From assembly GCF_014189455.1 (NCBI RefSeq), contig NZ_CP050296.1, positions 2,290,001-2,354,000 on the forward strand: a stretch of DNA of 64,000 nucleotides, read 5' to 3'. This document shows, piece by piece, positions 10,156-18,217 of the stretch; positions within the stretch are counted from its first letter, which is position 1, and each line of letters opens with the position of its first letter. The notes below the pieces were generated by a model that worked only from the letters and a program-made list of their open reading frames with translations, had not been told where the DNA came from and did no database searches. The position numbers and the translations under genes were made by a program. This DNA is from Mesorhizobium huakuii. GTDB lineage: Bacteria > Pseudomonadota > Alphaproteobacteria > Rhizobiales > Rhizobiaceae.

Positions 10156-10821
10156 ATGGGCTATGCCCTGAATTTCAACCTGATCTGGCGGCATTTCGAC
10201 AAGCTCTGGGGCGGACTGCTGCTCAGCCTCGAGCTTGCCGTGATCTCGATCGCCATCGGCACCGTCATCGGCCTGGTGCTCGCGGTCTGGTACGTCTCGG
10301 CCGGACGTACGGTGCGGGCGATCATCGCCGCCTATGTCGAATTCATCCGCAACGTGCCGCTGATCTTGCTCGTCTATCTCGTCTTCTACGGCCTGCCGAC
10401 CGTGGTCGACCTGGCCTACAGCGCACCGACCTCGTTCGTCCTGACGCTGTCGGTCTATAGCGGCGCCTATCTGGTCGAGGTGTTTCGCTCGGGCCTCGAG
10501 GCCGTCCCGCGCGGCCAGCTCGATGCCGGCAAGGCGATCGGCCTGACGCCCTGGCAAAGGCTCATCCATGTGCGCCTGCCGACCATGCTGCGCATCACGT
10601 TGCCGGCGCTGTCCAACACCTTCATCTCGCTGTTCAAGGACACCTCGATCGCCTCGGTCATCTCGGTGCCTGAGCTCACCTTCGGCGCCCAGTGGATCAA
10701 CTTCAACACCTTCCGCATCGTCGAGGTCTATCTGGTGACGACGGCGATGTATCTGCTGACCGGCTACATCCTGCTTTTCGCGCTCAGGCTCGTCGAGCGC
10801 CGGTTCAGGGCGGCGCGCTGA
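10156..10821 (+). CDS. Amino-acid ABC transporter permease (HisM/GlnP type)
   Basis: A 221-residue inner-membrane permease with about five hydrophobic segments, starting MGYALNFNLIWRH. The EAA loop reads SGLEAVPRGQLDAGKAIGLT, the contact site for the ATPase, and is followed by RLPTMLRITLPALSNTFISLFKDTS split across the typical cytoplasmic turn. It belongs to the polar amino-acid (His/Glu/Arg/opine) permease family. It lies 73 bp after the binding-protein gene and one base before the second permease gene, so the two permeases are translationally coupled and probably form a heterodimer. Confidence 0.92.
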   Translation: MGYALNFNLIWRHFDKLWGGLLLSLELAVISIAIGTVIGLVLAVWYVSAGRTVRAIIAAYVEFIRNVPLILLVYLVFYGLPTVVDLAYSAPTSFVLTLSVYSGAYLVEVFRSGLEAVPRGQLDAGKAIGLTPWQRLIHVRLPTMLRITLPALSNTFISLFKDTSIASVISVPELTFGAQWINFNTFRIVEVYLVTTAMYLLTGYILLFALRLVERRFRAAR

Positions 10822-10822
10822 C

Positions 10823-11473
10823 ATGCTGAGCCAGATCCTCTACGCCCTGCCCTTCCTCGCCAAAGGCTTCGCCGTGACCCTTTGGGTATCGCTCCTTGTC
10901 GTCACCCTGTCGCTTATCGCCGGCGTCCTGCTGGGTGTCGGCCTGGTCTATGGCCCAGCCCCGTTGCGCTGGGCCGTGCGCATCTTCTCCGACACCATTC
11001 GCGGCATTCCGATCCTGGTGCTGATGTTCTTCGTCTATTACGGCCTGCCCGCGATCGGACTGCATCTGCCGTCCTTCTGGGCCGCGGTGCTGGCGCTGAC
11101 CCTGTTCAAGACGGCGCAGGTCATCGAATATCTCAGGGGCGCGGTCGCCTCGATCCCGAAAGGCCAGTCCGAGGCCGCGATGGCGATCGGGCTGACCTTC
11201 CGCCAGCGTCTGACCTACGTCATCTTTCCGCAGGCCTTCAGGCGCTTCCTGCCGCCCTGGATCAATGGCGTCACCGATGCGGTCAAAGGCAGCGCGCTGG
11301 TGTCGCTGCTCGGCATCACCGATTTGATGCAGGCCATCAACCAGGTCATCGGCCGCACCTATGAGGCAATGCCGCTCTATATACTGGGCGCGCTCATCTA
11401 TTTCGCGGTCAACTACGCGCTCTCGCTCGCCGCCCGGCGGCTCGAGCAGCGCTTTGCCTTCATTCGGGAATAG
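10823..11473 (+). CDS. Amino-acid ABC transporter permease, second subunit
   Basis: A 216-residue permease of the same family as the preceding one, with EAA loop GAVASIPKGQSEAAMAIGLT and IFPQAFRRFLPPWINGVTDAVK. Its ATG starts just one base after the preceding stop. Together with the first permease it should form the membrane channel energised by the ATPase encoded next. The C-terminal LEQRFAFIRE is a usual ending for this family. Confidence 0.92.
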   Translation: MLSQILYALPFLAKGFAVTLWVSLLVVTLSLIAGVLLGVGLVYGPAPLRWAVRIFSDTIRGIPILVLMFFVYYGLPAIGLHLPSFWAAVLALTLFKTAQVIEYLRGAVASIPKGQSEAAMAIGLTFRQRLTYVIFPQAFRRFLPPWINGVTDAVKGSALVSLLGITDLMQAINQVIGRTYEAMPLYILGALIYFAVNYALSLAARRLEQRFAFIRE

Positions 11474-11477
11474 CACG

Positions 11478-12272
11478 ATGTCCGACGCCACAAATGCCAG
11501 TCCCGCGCTGCTCGACGTGCGCGATGTCTCCAAGGCCTTCGGCGCCGTCGATGTGCTGCGTTCCGTCAGCCTTCAGGTGAAGCGCGGCGAGGTGGTGACC
11601 GTCATCGGCCCCTCGGGCAGCGGCAAGACCACGCTGCTGCGCTGCGTCAACTTCCTCGAAAGCTATGATAGAGGCTCGATCCGCATCGACGGCAAGGAGG
11701 TCGGCTACCTCTCAGCCGGAACGCGCCAACGCCGCAGCGAGCGCGACTTGGCCGCGATGCGCGCCGAGACCGGCATGGTGTTCCAGAGCTTCAACCTGTT
11801 TCCGCACCTCACCGCAGCCGGCAACATCATGCTGGGCTTGACCAAGGTGCGCGGGAAGAGCGAGGCCGAGGCGCGCCAGGTCGCCGAACACTGGCTTGGC
11901 CGCGTCGGCCTCGCCCACAAGGCCGACAGCCTGCCGGCCGAGCTTTCCGGCGGCCAACAGCAGCGCGTCGGCATCGCGCGCGCCGTGGCGATGGAACCCA
12001 AGATCCTATTGCTCGACGAGATCACCTCCGCGCTCGACCCCGAACTGGTCGGCGAGGTGCTGGCCGTGGTGCGCAGCCTCGCCGAGGACGGCATGACCAT
12101 GCTGATGGTCACGCATGAAATGGCCTTTGCCCGCGACGCTTCGAGCCGCATCGTCTTCATGGCCGATGGCGGCGTCAGCGCCGTTGGCCCACCCAAGGAG
12201 ATCCTCGCGGCGGAAACCAGCAACGAGCGCCTGCGCACCTTCCTGGCGCGCTTCCGCGCCTCGCATTTCTGA
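11478..12272 (+). CDS. Amino-acid ABC transporter ATP-binding protein
   Basis: A 264-residue ABC ATPase: Walker A GPSGSGKTT, Q-loop in MVFQSFNLFPHLTA, signature LSGGQQQRVGIARA, Walker B ILLLDEITSALDPE and switch His in MLMVTHEMAFA. The family usually has DEPTSALDPE; the Pro is replaced by Ile here. The frame stays open upstream to 11361 inside the permease gene, but the ATG at 11478, 4 bp after that gene's stop, gives the standard N-terminus (LLDVRDVSKAFG). It powers import through the two preceding permeases. Confidence 0.94.
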   Translation: MSDATNASPALLDVRDVSKAFGAVDVLRSVSLQVKRGEVVTVIGPSGSGKTTLLRCVNFLESYDRGSIRIDGKEVGYLSAGTRQRRSERDLAAMRAETGMVFQSFNLFPHLTAAGNIMLGLTKVRGKSEAEARQVAEHWLGRVGLAHKADSLPAELSGGQQQRVGIARAVAMEPKILLLDEITSALDPELVGEVLAVVRSLAEDGMTMLMVTHEMAFARDASSRIVFMADGGVSAVGPPKEILAAETSNERLRTFLARFRASHF

Positions 12273-12306
12273 CATTGGACGGCCGACGCCATTTATTTTC
12301 GACATC

Positions 12307-12324
12307 GGATGGCTGAAGCCATCC
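12307..12324 (+). terminator. Intercistronic hairpin before ridA
   Basis: GGATGGC-TGAA-GCCATCC, a perfect 7-bp stem with a four-base loop, lies between the ATPase gene and the RidA gene. There is no T-tract, so it more likely sets relative message levels than ends transcription. Confidence 0.4.
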
Positions 12325-12340
12325 AAGGGAGCCTTCCTCC

Positions 12341-12802
12341 ATGACGCCTTACATCCGGCTCGCCGAACTCGGCCTGACGCTGCCCGAGCCGCCGACGCCC
12401 ATCGCCAACTTCGTCACCCATGCCGAGAGCGGCCGGCTGATCTTCCTGTCCGGACAGGGGCCGCTGCGCGCCGACGGCACGCTCTGCACCGGCAAGGTCG
12501 GCGAGGACGTGACGGTCGAGCAGGCTTACGAGCATGCGCGCCTGACCGGGCTCAATCTGCTGGCCGTCATGCATGCCGCCGCCGGCGATCTCGGCCGCAT
12601 CGTGCGCGTCGTCAAGCTGCTCGGCTTCGTCAACGCGATACCGACCTTCAGCGACCACCCGAAAGTGGTGAATGGCTGTTCCGATCTTTTCGCCGATGTG
12701 TTCGCTGATATTGGCGGCCATGCCCGCTCGGCGATCGGCGTCGGCTCCTTGCCAGGAAACATCACCGTCGAAATCGAAGCGGTCGTCGAGATCGCCGCCT
12801 GA
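12341..12802 (+). CDS. RidA/YjgF-family protein (enamine/imine deaminase-like)
   Basis: A 153-residue protein of the RidA superfamily, trimeric proteins whose best-known members hydrolyse reactive enamine/imine intermediates released by PLP enzymes. It is somewhat longer than classic RidA (about 128) and resembles the RutC/YjgH-like subgroup with an N-terminal extension ([18 protein letters not shown]). Visible landmarks are [20 protein letters not shown] and a C-terminal [21 protein letters not shown]. The key Arg of canonical RidA (in the RxxVxxxxLP motif) is not obvious: the matching spot reads [11 protein letters not shown], with Arg in place. The next gene encodes a PLP enzyme, which would supply the enamine; the pairing makes functional sense. 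Confidence 0.85.
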   Translation: MTPYIRLAELGLTLPEPPTPIANFVTHAESGRLIFLSGQGPLRADGTLCTGKVGEDVTVEQAYEHARLTGLNLLAVMHAAAGDLGRIVRVVKLLGFVNAIPTFSDHPKVVNGCSDLFADVFADIGGHARSAIGVGSLPGNITVEIEAVVEIAA

Positions 12803-12827
12803 TCTGCCACTTACGGGATCCGCTCAC

Positions 12828-14033
12828 ATGAAAACCACTTCCTCCGCCGGCTCCAACACCACCATCCGCGAACGGCTGGGCTTGCGGCCGATCATCAATG
12901 TCTCCGGCACCATGACCGCGCTCGGCGCATCGATCATCGTCCCGGAAGCGATCAGCGCCATGGCGGAAATGGCGTCGCAATGGGTGGAGATGGACGATCT
13001 GCAGCGTGCCGCAAGCACGGTCGTCGCACGCCTGACCGGCGGCGAGGCCGGCTTTATCACCGCCTGCTGCGCCAGCGGCATCACCATGGCGATCGCCGGT
13101 GCGATGACGGGAACCAACCTGCTCGCCATCGAGCGTCTGCCTGATGACACCAGCGACCTCAAGTTGGAGGTCGTCATCCAGCTCGGTCACATCGTCAATT
13201 ACGGCGCCCCGATCGATCAGTCGATCCGCGTCGCCGGCGCCAAGGTGGTGCCTGCCGGCACGGTCAGCGTGACCCAGGACTATCATGTGCGCGAAGCGAT
13301 CAACGACCGCACGGCGGCGGGCCTCTACGTCGTTGCCCATCACACCGTGCAGTACGGCATGCTGTCACTGGAGGAATTCTGCGAAATCTGCCACGCCAAA
13401 GGCGTGCCGGTGATCGTCGATGCCGCGTCCGAATATGATCTGCGCGGTTTTCTGGCGCGCGGTGCCGACGTCGTCATCTACAGCGGCCACAAATTCCTGA
13501 GCGGGCCGACCAGCGGCATCGTCACCGGCCGCAAGGATCTGGTGCGATCAGCCTATCTGCAGAACCGCGGCGTGGCGCGCGCCATGAAGGTCGGCAAGGA
13601 AAGCATCGCCGGCACCATGGCGGCACTGGAAGCCTGGGAGAAGCGCGATCACGCCGGCATCCGCCAGCGCGAGGACGCGGCGCTCAATCTCTGGAAGGAC
13701 GCTTTGCAAGGACTGCCGGGCATCTTTGCCAAGATCATTCCGGACCCTACCGCCAATCCGCTCGACCGGCTGCAGATCTTCGTATTGCCGGAGAGCCGCT
13801 TCAGCGCCGCCGGCCTCGCCTCGGCGCTGGCGGCGGGCTCGCCACCGATCATCGTGCGCAACCACGAGGTCGAGCGCGGCCATTTCTTCCTCGACCCCTG
13901 CAACCTCCACCCCGGCGAGGCGGAGATCGTCGCCGAACGGCTGCGGGCCACACTTACCGCGAAGGACCGCCCGGCCGATGCGATCAAAGCCGCACGCAAG
14001 GATTCGTCGGGCGTCTTGCGCTGGCCGGATTAA
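12828..14033 (+). CDS. SelA-like PLP-dependent lyase/transferase (DgaE-type)
   Basis: A 401-residue fold-type I PLP enzyme similar to L-seryl-tRNA(Sec) selenium transferase-like proteins, a group that includes D-glucosaminate-6-phosphate ammonia-lyase. It opens with [20 protein letters not shown], typical of that family. The PLP lysine is predicted in [14 protein letters not shown], and the cofactor aspartate in [11 protein letters not shown]. True SelA is unlikely, since the protein is shorter than SelA (about 460) and lies in a transport operon. The likely reaction is beta-elimination from an amino acid or amino sugar acid, giving an enamine for RidA. The frame opens further upstream, but the ATG at 12828 is preferred. 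Confidence 0.8.
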   Translation: MKTTSSAGSNTTIRERLGLRPIINVSGTMTALGASIIVPEAISAMAEMASQWVEMDDLQRAASTVVARLTGGEAGFITACCASGITMAIAGAMTGTNLLAIERLPDDTSDLKLEVVIQLGHIVNYGAPIDQSIRVAGAKVVPAGTVSVTQDYHVREAINDRTAAGLYVVAHHTVQYGMLSLEEFCEICHAKGVPVIVDAASEYDLRGFLARGADVVIYSGHKFLSGPTSGIVTGRKDLVRSAYLQNRGVARAMKVGKESIAGTMAALEAWEKRDHAGIRQREDAALNLWKDALQGLPGIFAKIIPDPTANPLDRLQIFVLPESRFSAAGLASALAAGSPPIIVRNHEVERGHFFLDPCNLHPGEAEIVAERLRATLTAKDRPADAIKAARKDSSGVLRWPD

Positions 14034-14057
14034 GCGTCAAACCGACCAAAAGCGGCA

Positions 14058-14081
14058 GCTGATCACGCGACTGTGATCAGC
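14058..14081 (+). terminator. Hairpin after the PLP enzyme gene
   Basis: GCTGATCAC and GTGATCAGC form a perfect 9-bp stem with a six-base loop, 25 bp after the stop of the PLP enzyme. No T-tract follows. It is the likely end of the ABC-RidA-PLP operon. Confidence 0.5.
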
Positions 14082-14097
14082 CGGATTCGTCGACGGT

Positions 14098-14126
14098 GGG
14101 AATAAACCGGCTCCGTCACAGGTCTC
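14098..14126 (+). promoter_or_regulatory. Candidate ECF-sigma promoter
   Basis: GGGAATA, a 16-bp spacer and GGTCTC form a -35/-10 arrangement of the type recognised by extracytoplasmic-function sigma factors. It precedes an ECF sigma/anti-sigma pair, so autoregulation is plausible. The assignment rests only on motif shape and position. Confidence 0.4.
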
Positions 14127-14163
14127 CTCGGCATACGCCACGTCTGGCGTTGAGGAGACCGGC

Positions 14164-14367
14164 ATGCCGCATCATTGCAAAGACGGCGAACACGGCTGCG
14201 GCGTCGGCCGTGGCTATGCGCTGGGCAGCATGAGCGTCGTCAGGCTCTCCTTTGTAGCGCTTGACACCGGTGACGCAGATGAATTCAGTTTCAGCAAGGC
14301 AGGCGGCTCTGCCTGTTTCCGGGGGCTTTGCCCCTGCGAGCAGGGCGAGATCGCCGTCGCATCTTGA
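14164..14367 (+). CDS. Possible small Cys/His-containing protein upstream of the ECF sigma gene
   Basis: A 67-codon frame with a very good ribosome site (TTGAGGAGACC, six bases before ATG) and located just after the candidate ECF promoter. The product starts MPHHCKDGEHGCGVGRGY and contains another Cys pair (CFRGLCPC); it matches nothing I know. Its 3' part overlaps the apparent N-terminus of the sigma factor in another frame, so either this small protein or the longer sigma start is wrong. It may be a leader peptide. Confidence 0.35.
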   Translation: MPHHCKDGEHGCGVGRGYALGSMSVVRLSFVALDTGDADEFSFSKAGGSACFRGLCPCEQGEIAVAS

Positions 14368-14944
14368 GGCGGCACGGCCCGGAGTATGGGATCATGGTGC
14401 TGCTTTGAGCGAGAGGGCCCTGGCGGAACGCTTCAACGAAGTGGTGCTGCCGCATCTCGGCGACGCGCTAGCGCTGGCCCGCTGGCTGACCGGCAATGCC
14501 GCCGATGCCGAGGATGTGGTGCAGGACGCCTGCATCAAGGCGCACGCCGGTATCGCGGGCTATGCCGGCGGCAATGCCCGCGCCTGGCTGCTGACCATCG
14601 TGCGCAACACCTCCTACACCTGGATGGCGCGCAACCGGCCGCGCGGCATGCTGGCCGTTGGCGACCTCGGCGATCTCGACGACATGGCTGCGGCCCACGG
14701 CACCAGCCTGCCGGACGAGGACGGCCCGGAGGCGAGCCTGATCGCCAAAGCCGATACGGCAGCACTGGAGGCGGCGATCGCTGCCTTACCGCCGCCGTTT
14801 CGCGAAACGCTGGTGCTGCGTGATATCAACGGCCTCAGCTATCGCGAGATATCGGCCATGCTTGCCGTGCCGATCGGCACGGTGATGTCCAGGCTGGCCC
14901 GCGCTCGTGGCCTGCTGGCGTCTGAATTGGGGAGAGCGTCATGA
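14279..14944 (+). CDS. ECF-family RNA polymerase sigma factor
   Basis: Region 2 begins with RFNEVVLPHLGDALALARWLTGNAAD (split here) and contains AEDVVQDACIKAHAGI, and region 4 contains LPPPFRETLVLRDI and the helix-turn-helix SYREISAMLAVPIGTVMSRLARAR, all typical of ECF sigma factors. Homologues usually start close to LSERALAERF, which would need a TTG at 14405; the ATG at 14279 adds about 42 poorly conserved residues. The stop overlaps the next start as ATGA, so it is translationally coupled to the anti-sigma gene. It should direct polymerase to a small stress regulon, probably including its own promoter. Confidence 0.85.
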   Translation: MNSVSARQAALPVSGGFAPASRARSPSHLEAARPGVWDHGAALSERALAERFNEVVLPHLGDALALARWLTGNAADAEDVVQDACIKAHAGIAGYAGGNARAWLLTIVRNTSYTWMARNRPRGMLAVGDLGDLDDMAAAHGTSLPDEDGPEASLIAKADTAALEAAIAALPPPFRETLVLRDINGLSYREISAMLAVPIGTVMSRLARARGLLASELGRAS

Positions 14945-15849
14945 CGCACGACGACGGACTGCCCAACGATCCCGAAGGTATCAGACTGATGATCCATGCC
15001 CTTGTTGATGGCGAGCTTGATGCGGCGGCCGCACTTGCCGTGGAACGCCGCATCGCCGCCGACCCGAAGCTTGCTGCAGAGCATGCCCGCATTGTCGCCT
15101 TGCAAGGCGCGGTCAGCCGCTTGCCTCGCCCCGATGTCAGCGATGCGTTTCGGGCCCGCATCGCGGCGATCGGCACGCCGACCACCGAACAGCAGGCGCC
15201 AGCCGAGGCGACCGAGCCGCCGCGGGGTGCGCCGTCGGCACTGCCGGGATTGATTGCGGGCGCTGGTGGCGGCCAGCGACGGGAAGCCGGGACACGTCCT
15301 TCCCAGGCGCGGCCATCGCCGAGAGCGCGCCGCTTCGTCTCGTTCGACTGGCGCGCCATGGCCGCGTCGATCATGATCAGCGCGGTGCTGGCCAGTGGAG
15401 CGACGCAATGGGTGATGCAGAGCGGCGTCGATGACGGCTTTGCCGCGGCGGTCGCCAGCGGCCATCGCCGCAGCCTGCTTGCCGCGAGCCCGATCGACAT
15501 CGTCTCGTCCGACCGCCATACGGTCAAGCCGTGGCTCGACGCCCGCATCGGCGTCTCGCCGCCGGCGCCCGACCTTGCCCAGGACGGCTTCGCGCTGATC
15601 GGCGGCCGGGTAGAGGTGATCTCCGGCCGGCCGGTGCCGGCCCTAGTCTACCGTCACCGCGAGCACCTGATCACGCTGGTCGCCGAGCCGCAGCAGGGCG
15701 GCAAGACCACCAAGCCGGACGACCTTTCGTCCGGCGGCTTCTCGATGGTGCACTGGAGCGACGGCGCCTTCTCCTACTGGGCGATCTCCGACATGGAACG
15801 GCCCGAACTCGACGATTTCGTCGCCCGCTTCCGCAAGGCGGCGGTGTGA
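14941..15849 (+). CDS. Membrane-anchored anti-sigma factor
   Basis: A 302-residue protein whose N-terminal about 80 residues look like an anti-sigma domain (HALVDGELDAAAALAVERRIA, then DPKLAAEHARIVALQGAVSRL). A Pro/Ala-rich linker leads to a single membrane segment near 140-160 (AASIMISAVLASGATQWVM) and a periplasmic domain of about 140 residues (DGFALIGGRVEVISGRPVPA, HLITLVAEP). No HxxxCxxC zinc motif is seen, so this is not a ZAS-type anti-sigma. It should hold the ECF sigma at the membrane until an envelope signal releases it. The start overlaps the sigma stop by four bases. Confidence 0.85.
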   Translation: MTHDDGLPNDPEGIRLMIHALVDGELDAAAALAVERRIAADPKLAAEHARIVALQGAVSRLPRPDVSDAFRARIAAIGTPTTEQQAPAEATEPPRGAPSALPGLIAGAGGGQRREAGTRPSQARPSPRARRFVSFDWRAMAASIMISAVLASGATQWVMQSGVDDGFAAAVASGHRRSLLAASPIDIVSSDRHTVKPWLDARIGVSPPAPDLAQDGFALIGGRVEVISGRPVPALVYRHREHLITLVAEPQQGGKTTKPDDLSSGGFSMVHWSDGAFSYWAISDMERPELDDFVARFRKAAV

Positions 15850-15985
15850 AGGCAGTACAGCCCCGCTCTTGATCCTGACGCTCTGAAGGAGTCTCCGACC
15901 GGGAGACTGCCGGCGCGCCCGTGTGCACTCAGCCCGGCTGCAAGCCGGATCACCGGCCTCGCGGTTCTCTTCAAAACAATAACTT

Positions 15986-15999
15986 TACAAACTTTTGTA
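15986..15999. promoter_or_regulatory. Palindrome before the sugar-operon start
   Basis: TACAAA-CT-TTTGTA, a perfect 6-2-6 inverted repeat in an AT-rich stretch about 35 bp before the first gene of the sugar operon. It could be the operator for the RpiR regulator encoded in that operon, or overlap the promoter. Confidence 0.45.
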
Positions 16000-16033
16000 T
16001 TTATGTGAAGTCATGACGATTGAAGGATCGTCC

Positions 16034-17017
16034 ATGACAGCCAACCGTTTCGCCACGCGCCTCAATTCCTTTGCGTCACAGCCACAGGCCGAATGGCCCG
16101 ATCTTGCCGGCAAGCCGTCGCTGATGCAGATGGCGGCGCGCGCCGCCAAGGTCGAGGGGCTTACCGATCTAGACCTCAACTTTCCTGACCATGTCGGTGA
16201 AAGGCCGTCGGAAATCGCCCGCAAGCTCAGCGATCTCGGGCTTTCCATCAATGGCTTTGCCATGCGCTACTACTCCAACCCCGCCTTCAAGCTCGGCGCC
16301 TTCACCAATCCCGATCCGGCGGTGCGCCGCGAGGCCATCGACCTGACCAAGGCCGGCATCGACGCCACGCGTGAAGCCGGCGCCAACCTGATGACGCTGT
16401 GGCTGGGACAGGATGGCTTCGACTACGCCTTCCAGGCAGACTATGCGACGTTATGGAAACACGAAATCGATGGAATTCGTGAAGTGGCCGCGCATGATCC
16501 CGACTGCCAGGTCAGCCTGGAGTACAAGCCCAACGAGCCGCGTTCCTACTCGCTGATGCCGGATGCCGCGACCACCTTGCTGGCGATCCGCGAGGTCGGC
16601 CTGCCCAATCTCGGCGTCACCCTCGACTTCGCCCATGTGCTTTACGCCGACGAGCAGCCGGCCTTTGCCGCCGCACTCGTCGCCCGGCACAGCAAGCTTC
16701 TCGGCGTGCATCTCAATGACGGCTACGCCAAGCGCGACGACGGCCTGATGGTCGGCGCCGTGCACACGCTGCAGACGATCGAATTACTGCGCCAGATCCG
16801 CCACGACGGCTACGCCGGCGCCATCTATTTCGACACCTTTCCCGACATGACCGGGCTCGATCCGGTGCGCGAATGCGAGGTCAACATCGCCACCGTCAAG
16901 CGCATGCTCGGTGTCGTCGAGCGGCTCGACAGAGACAACCGTCTGTCATCCGCCATCGACCGCCAGGACGCAGTCGCCACGCAGGCCATCGTCCAGGAGA
17001 TCATGCTCGGGGCCTGA
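16034..17017 (+). CDS. Sugar phosphate isomerase/epimerase-type TIM-barrel protein
   Basis: A 327-residue member of the xylose isomerase-like TIM-barrel (AP endonuclease family 2) group. Metal-binding motifs are visible: VSLEYKPNEPRSYS (Glu), GVTLDFAHVLYADE (Asp/His) and GVHLNDGYAKRDDG (His/Asp), plus IYFDTFPDMTG. Such enzymes isomerise or epimerise sugars using Mn2+ or a similar metal. It is the first gene of a ribose-type ABC operon with an RpiR regulator and PfkB kinase, so it should act on the imported sugar. The ATG at 16034 is chosen over that at 16013 because GAAGGA lies six bases upstream. Confidence 0.82.
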   Translation: MTANRFATRLNSFASQPQAEWPDLAGKPSLMQMAARAAKVEGLTDLDLNFPDHVGERPSEIARKLSDLGLSINGFAMRYYSNPAFKLGAFTNPDPAVRREAIDLTKAGIDATREAGANLMTLWLGQDGFDYAFQADYATLWKHEIDGIREVAAHDPDCQVSLEYKPNEPRSYSLMPDAATTLLAIREVGLPNLGVTLDFAHVLYADEQPAFAAALVARHSKLLGVHLNDGYAKRDDGLMVGAVHTLQTIELLRQIRHDGYAGAIYFDTFPDMTGLDPVRECEVNIATVKRMLGVVERLDRDNRLSSAIDRQDAVATQAIVQEIMLGA

Positions 17018-17068
17018 CCGCCGAAGCCGCTCAACCACACCGCCGTTTTCAAACCAGGGAGGAAGACC

Positions 17069-18121
17069 ATGAAGTTTCTGCTTGCCGCCGCCACCGCCAC
17101 GCTGATGGCGCTCGCCATCGCGCCGGCCTATAGCGCCGATCTTGCGCCGCTCAACTCCGACACCGAGAAGGATCGCATCGACTGGTCGCAGCTCGAAGCC
17201 AAGTTCGGCGCTTTCCCCAAGCTGCCCGCAGGCACCAAGGCGGGCGCCGTATCCAAGACGCTGACCAATGAATATTGGCGTTCGCTGGGCGAAGGCTACA
17301 AGGCCTTCGGCGACAAGGTCAGCGTGCCCGTCGTCTACCAGGCGGCACAGAACGAGGGCGACCAGCTCGGCCAGCTCACCATCGCCGAGGGCCTGGTGAC
17401 GCAGGGCTACAACGTCCTGCTCGTCTCGCCGCAGACCGATTCGAACCTGCAGCCGATCATGGAACAGGCCAAGGCCGCCAACGTGCCGGTCGTCAACGTC
17501 AACGACGCCGTCATCCCGCAGGCCGAGCACTATGTCGGCAATGTCCAGCGCGACAATGGCGTGCGCGTCGCCAAATGGTTCATCAAGAACCGGCCGAATG
17601 GCGGCAAGGTCGCCATCGTCGAGGGCCAGGCCGGCGTCTATGCCGCCGTCCAGCGCACCGACGGCTTCAAGTCCACCATCTCCGAGGGTGGCAAATTCCA
17701 GGTCGTCGCCAGCGTGCCCGGCAACTGGGACCGCCAGACGTCCTATGACGCGGCCACCAACATCCTGCAGCAGCACCCCGACCTGATCGGCTTCTACGCC
17801 AACAATGACGGCATGGCGCTGGGCATCGTCGAGGCGGTCAAGGCTGCCGGCCTGCAGGACAAGGTCGCCGTGTTCGGCACCGATGGCATTTCCGACGCCT
17901 ACGCCTCCATCCGCGCCGGCGAACTGACCGGCACGGTCGACTCGTTCCCGGTGCTGACCGGCGAGGTGGCGCTCGAAGCGGCGCTGCGACTGGTGGCCGG
18001 GCAGAAGCTGCCGCGCGTCGTCGCCACGCCACAGGCGCTGATCACCAAGGACAATGCCGACCGCTATTCCGGCCCCGATGCACGAAAGGCGCTGCTCAAG
18101 GACGCGGCCGCCGGCCAGTAG
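17069..18121 (+). CDS. Sugar ABC transporter periplasmic binding protein (RbsB-like)
   Basis: A 350-residue protein with a Sec signal peptide (MKFLLAAATATLMALAIAPAYSA) and a periplasmic-binding-protein type I fold: KTLTNEYWRSLGEGYKAFG for the first lobe, IAEGLVTQGYNVLLVSPQTD, PVVNVNDAV, GFYANNDGMALGIVEAVKAAG and VFGTDGISDAYASIRAGELT. These match ribose/allose/xylose-type binding proteins. The ligand is not certain; the operon contains a TIM-barrel isomerase and a PfkB kinase. An imperfect hairpin follows before the ATPase gene. The GGGAGGAAG ribosome site fits the start. Confidence 0.9.
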   Translation: MKFLLAAATATLMALAIAPAYSADLAPLNSDTEKDRIDWSQLEAKFGAFPKLPAGTKAGAVSKTLTNEYWRSLGEGYKAFGDKVSVPVVYQAAQNEGDQLGQLTIAEGLVTQGYNVLLVSPQTDSNLQPIMEQAKAANVPVVNVNDAVIPQAEHYVGNVQRDNGVRVAKWFIKNRPNGGKVAIVEGQAGVYAAVQRTDGFKSTISEGGKFQVVASVPGNWDRQTSYDAATNILQQHPDLIGFYANNDGMALGIVEAVKAAGLQDKVAVFGTDGISDAYASIRAGELTGTVDSFPVLTGEVALEAALRLVAGQKLPRVVATPQALITKDNADRYSGPDARKALLKDAAAGQ

Positions 18122-18158
18122 GGCATCGACCCTATCCCTAGGACAAAGGCGGGGCGGC

Positions 18159-18196
18159 GGGTGCCGGCCAGGGCATTTTGCTCCCGGCTGGCACCC
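18159..18196 (+). terminator. Hairpin between sugar-binding protein and ATPase genes
   Basis: GGGTGCCGGCC and GGCTGGCACCC pair almost fully around a loop containing GCATTTTGC. It occupies the same place as hairpins after the two other binding-protein genes in the window and probably sets excess binding protein over transporter core. Confidence 0.45.
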
Positions 18197-18217
18197 TTGC
18201 CCGCGGAACAGGACCCC

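Noticed and set aside
11361..11477. Longer N-terminus for the amino-acid ABC ATPase
   Set aside because: The extra 39 residues overlap the permease gene and are low-complexity Arg/Ser sequence from another frame.
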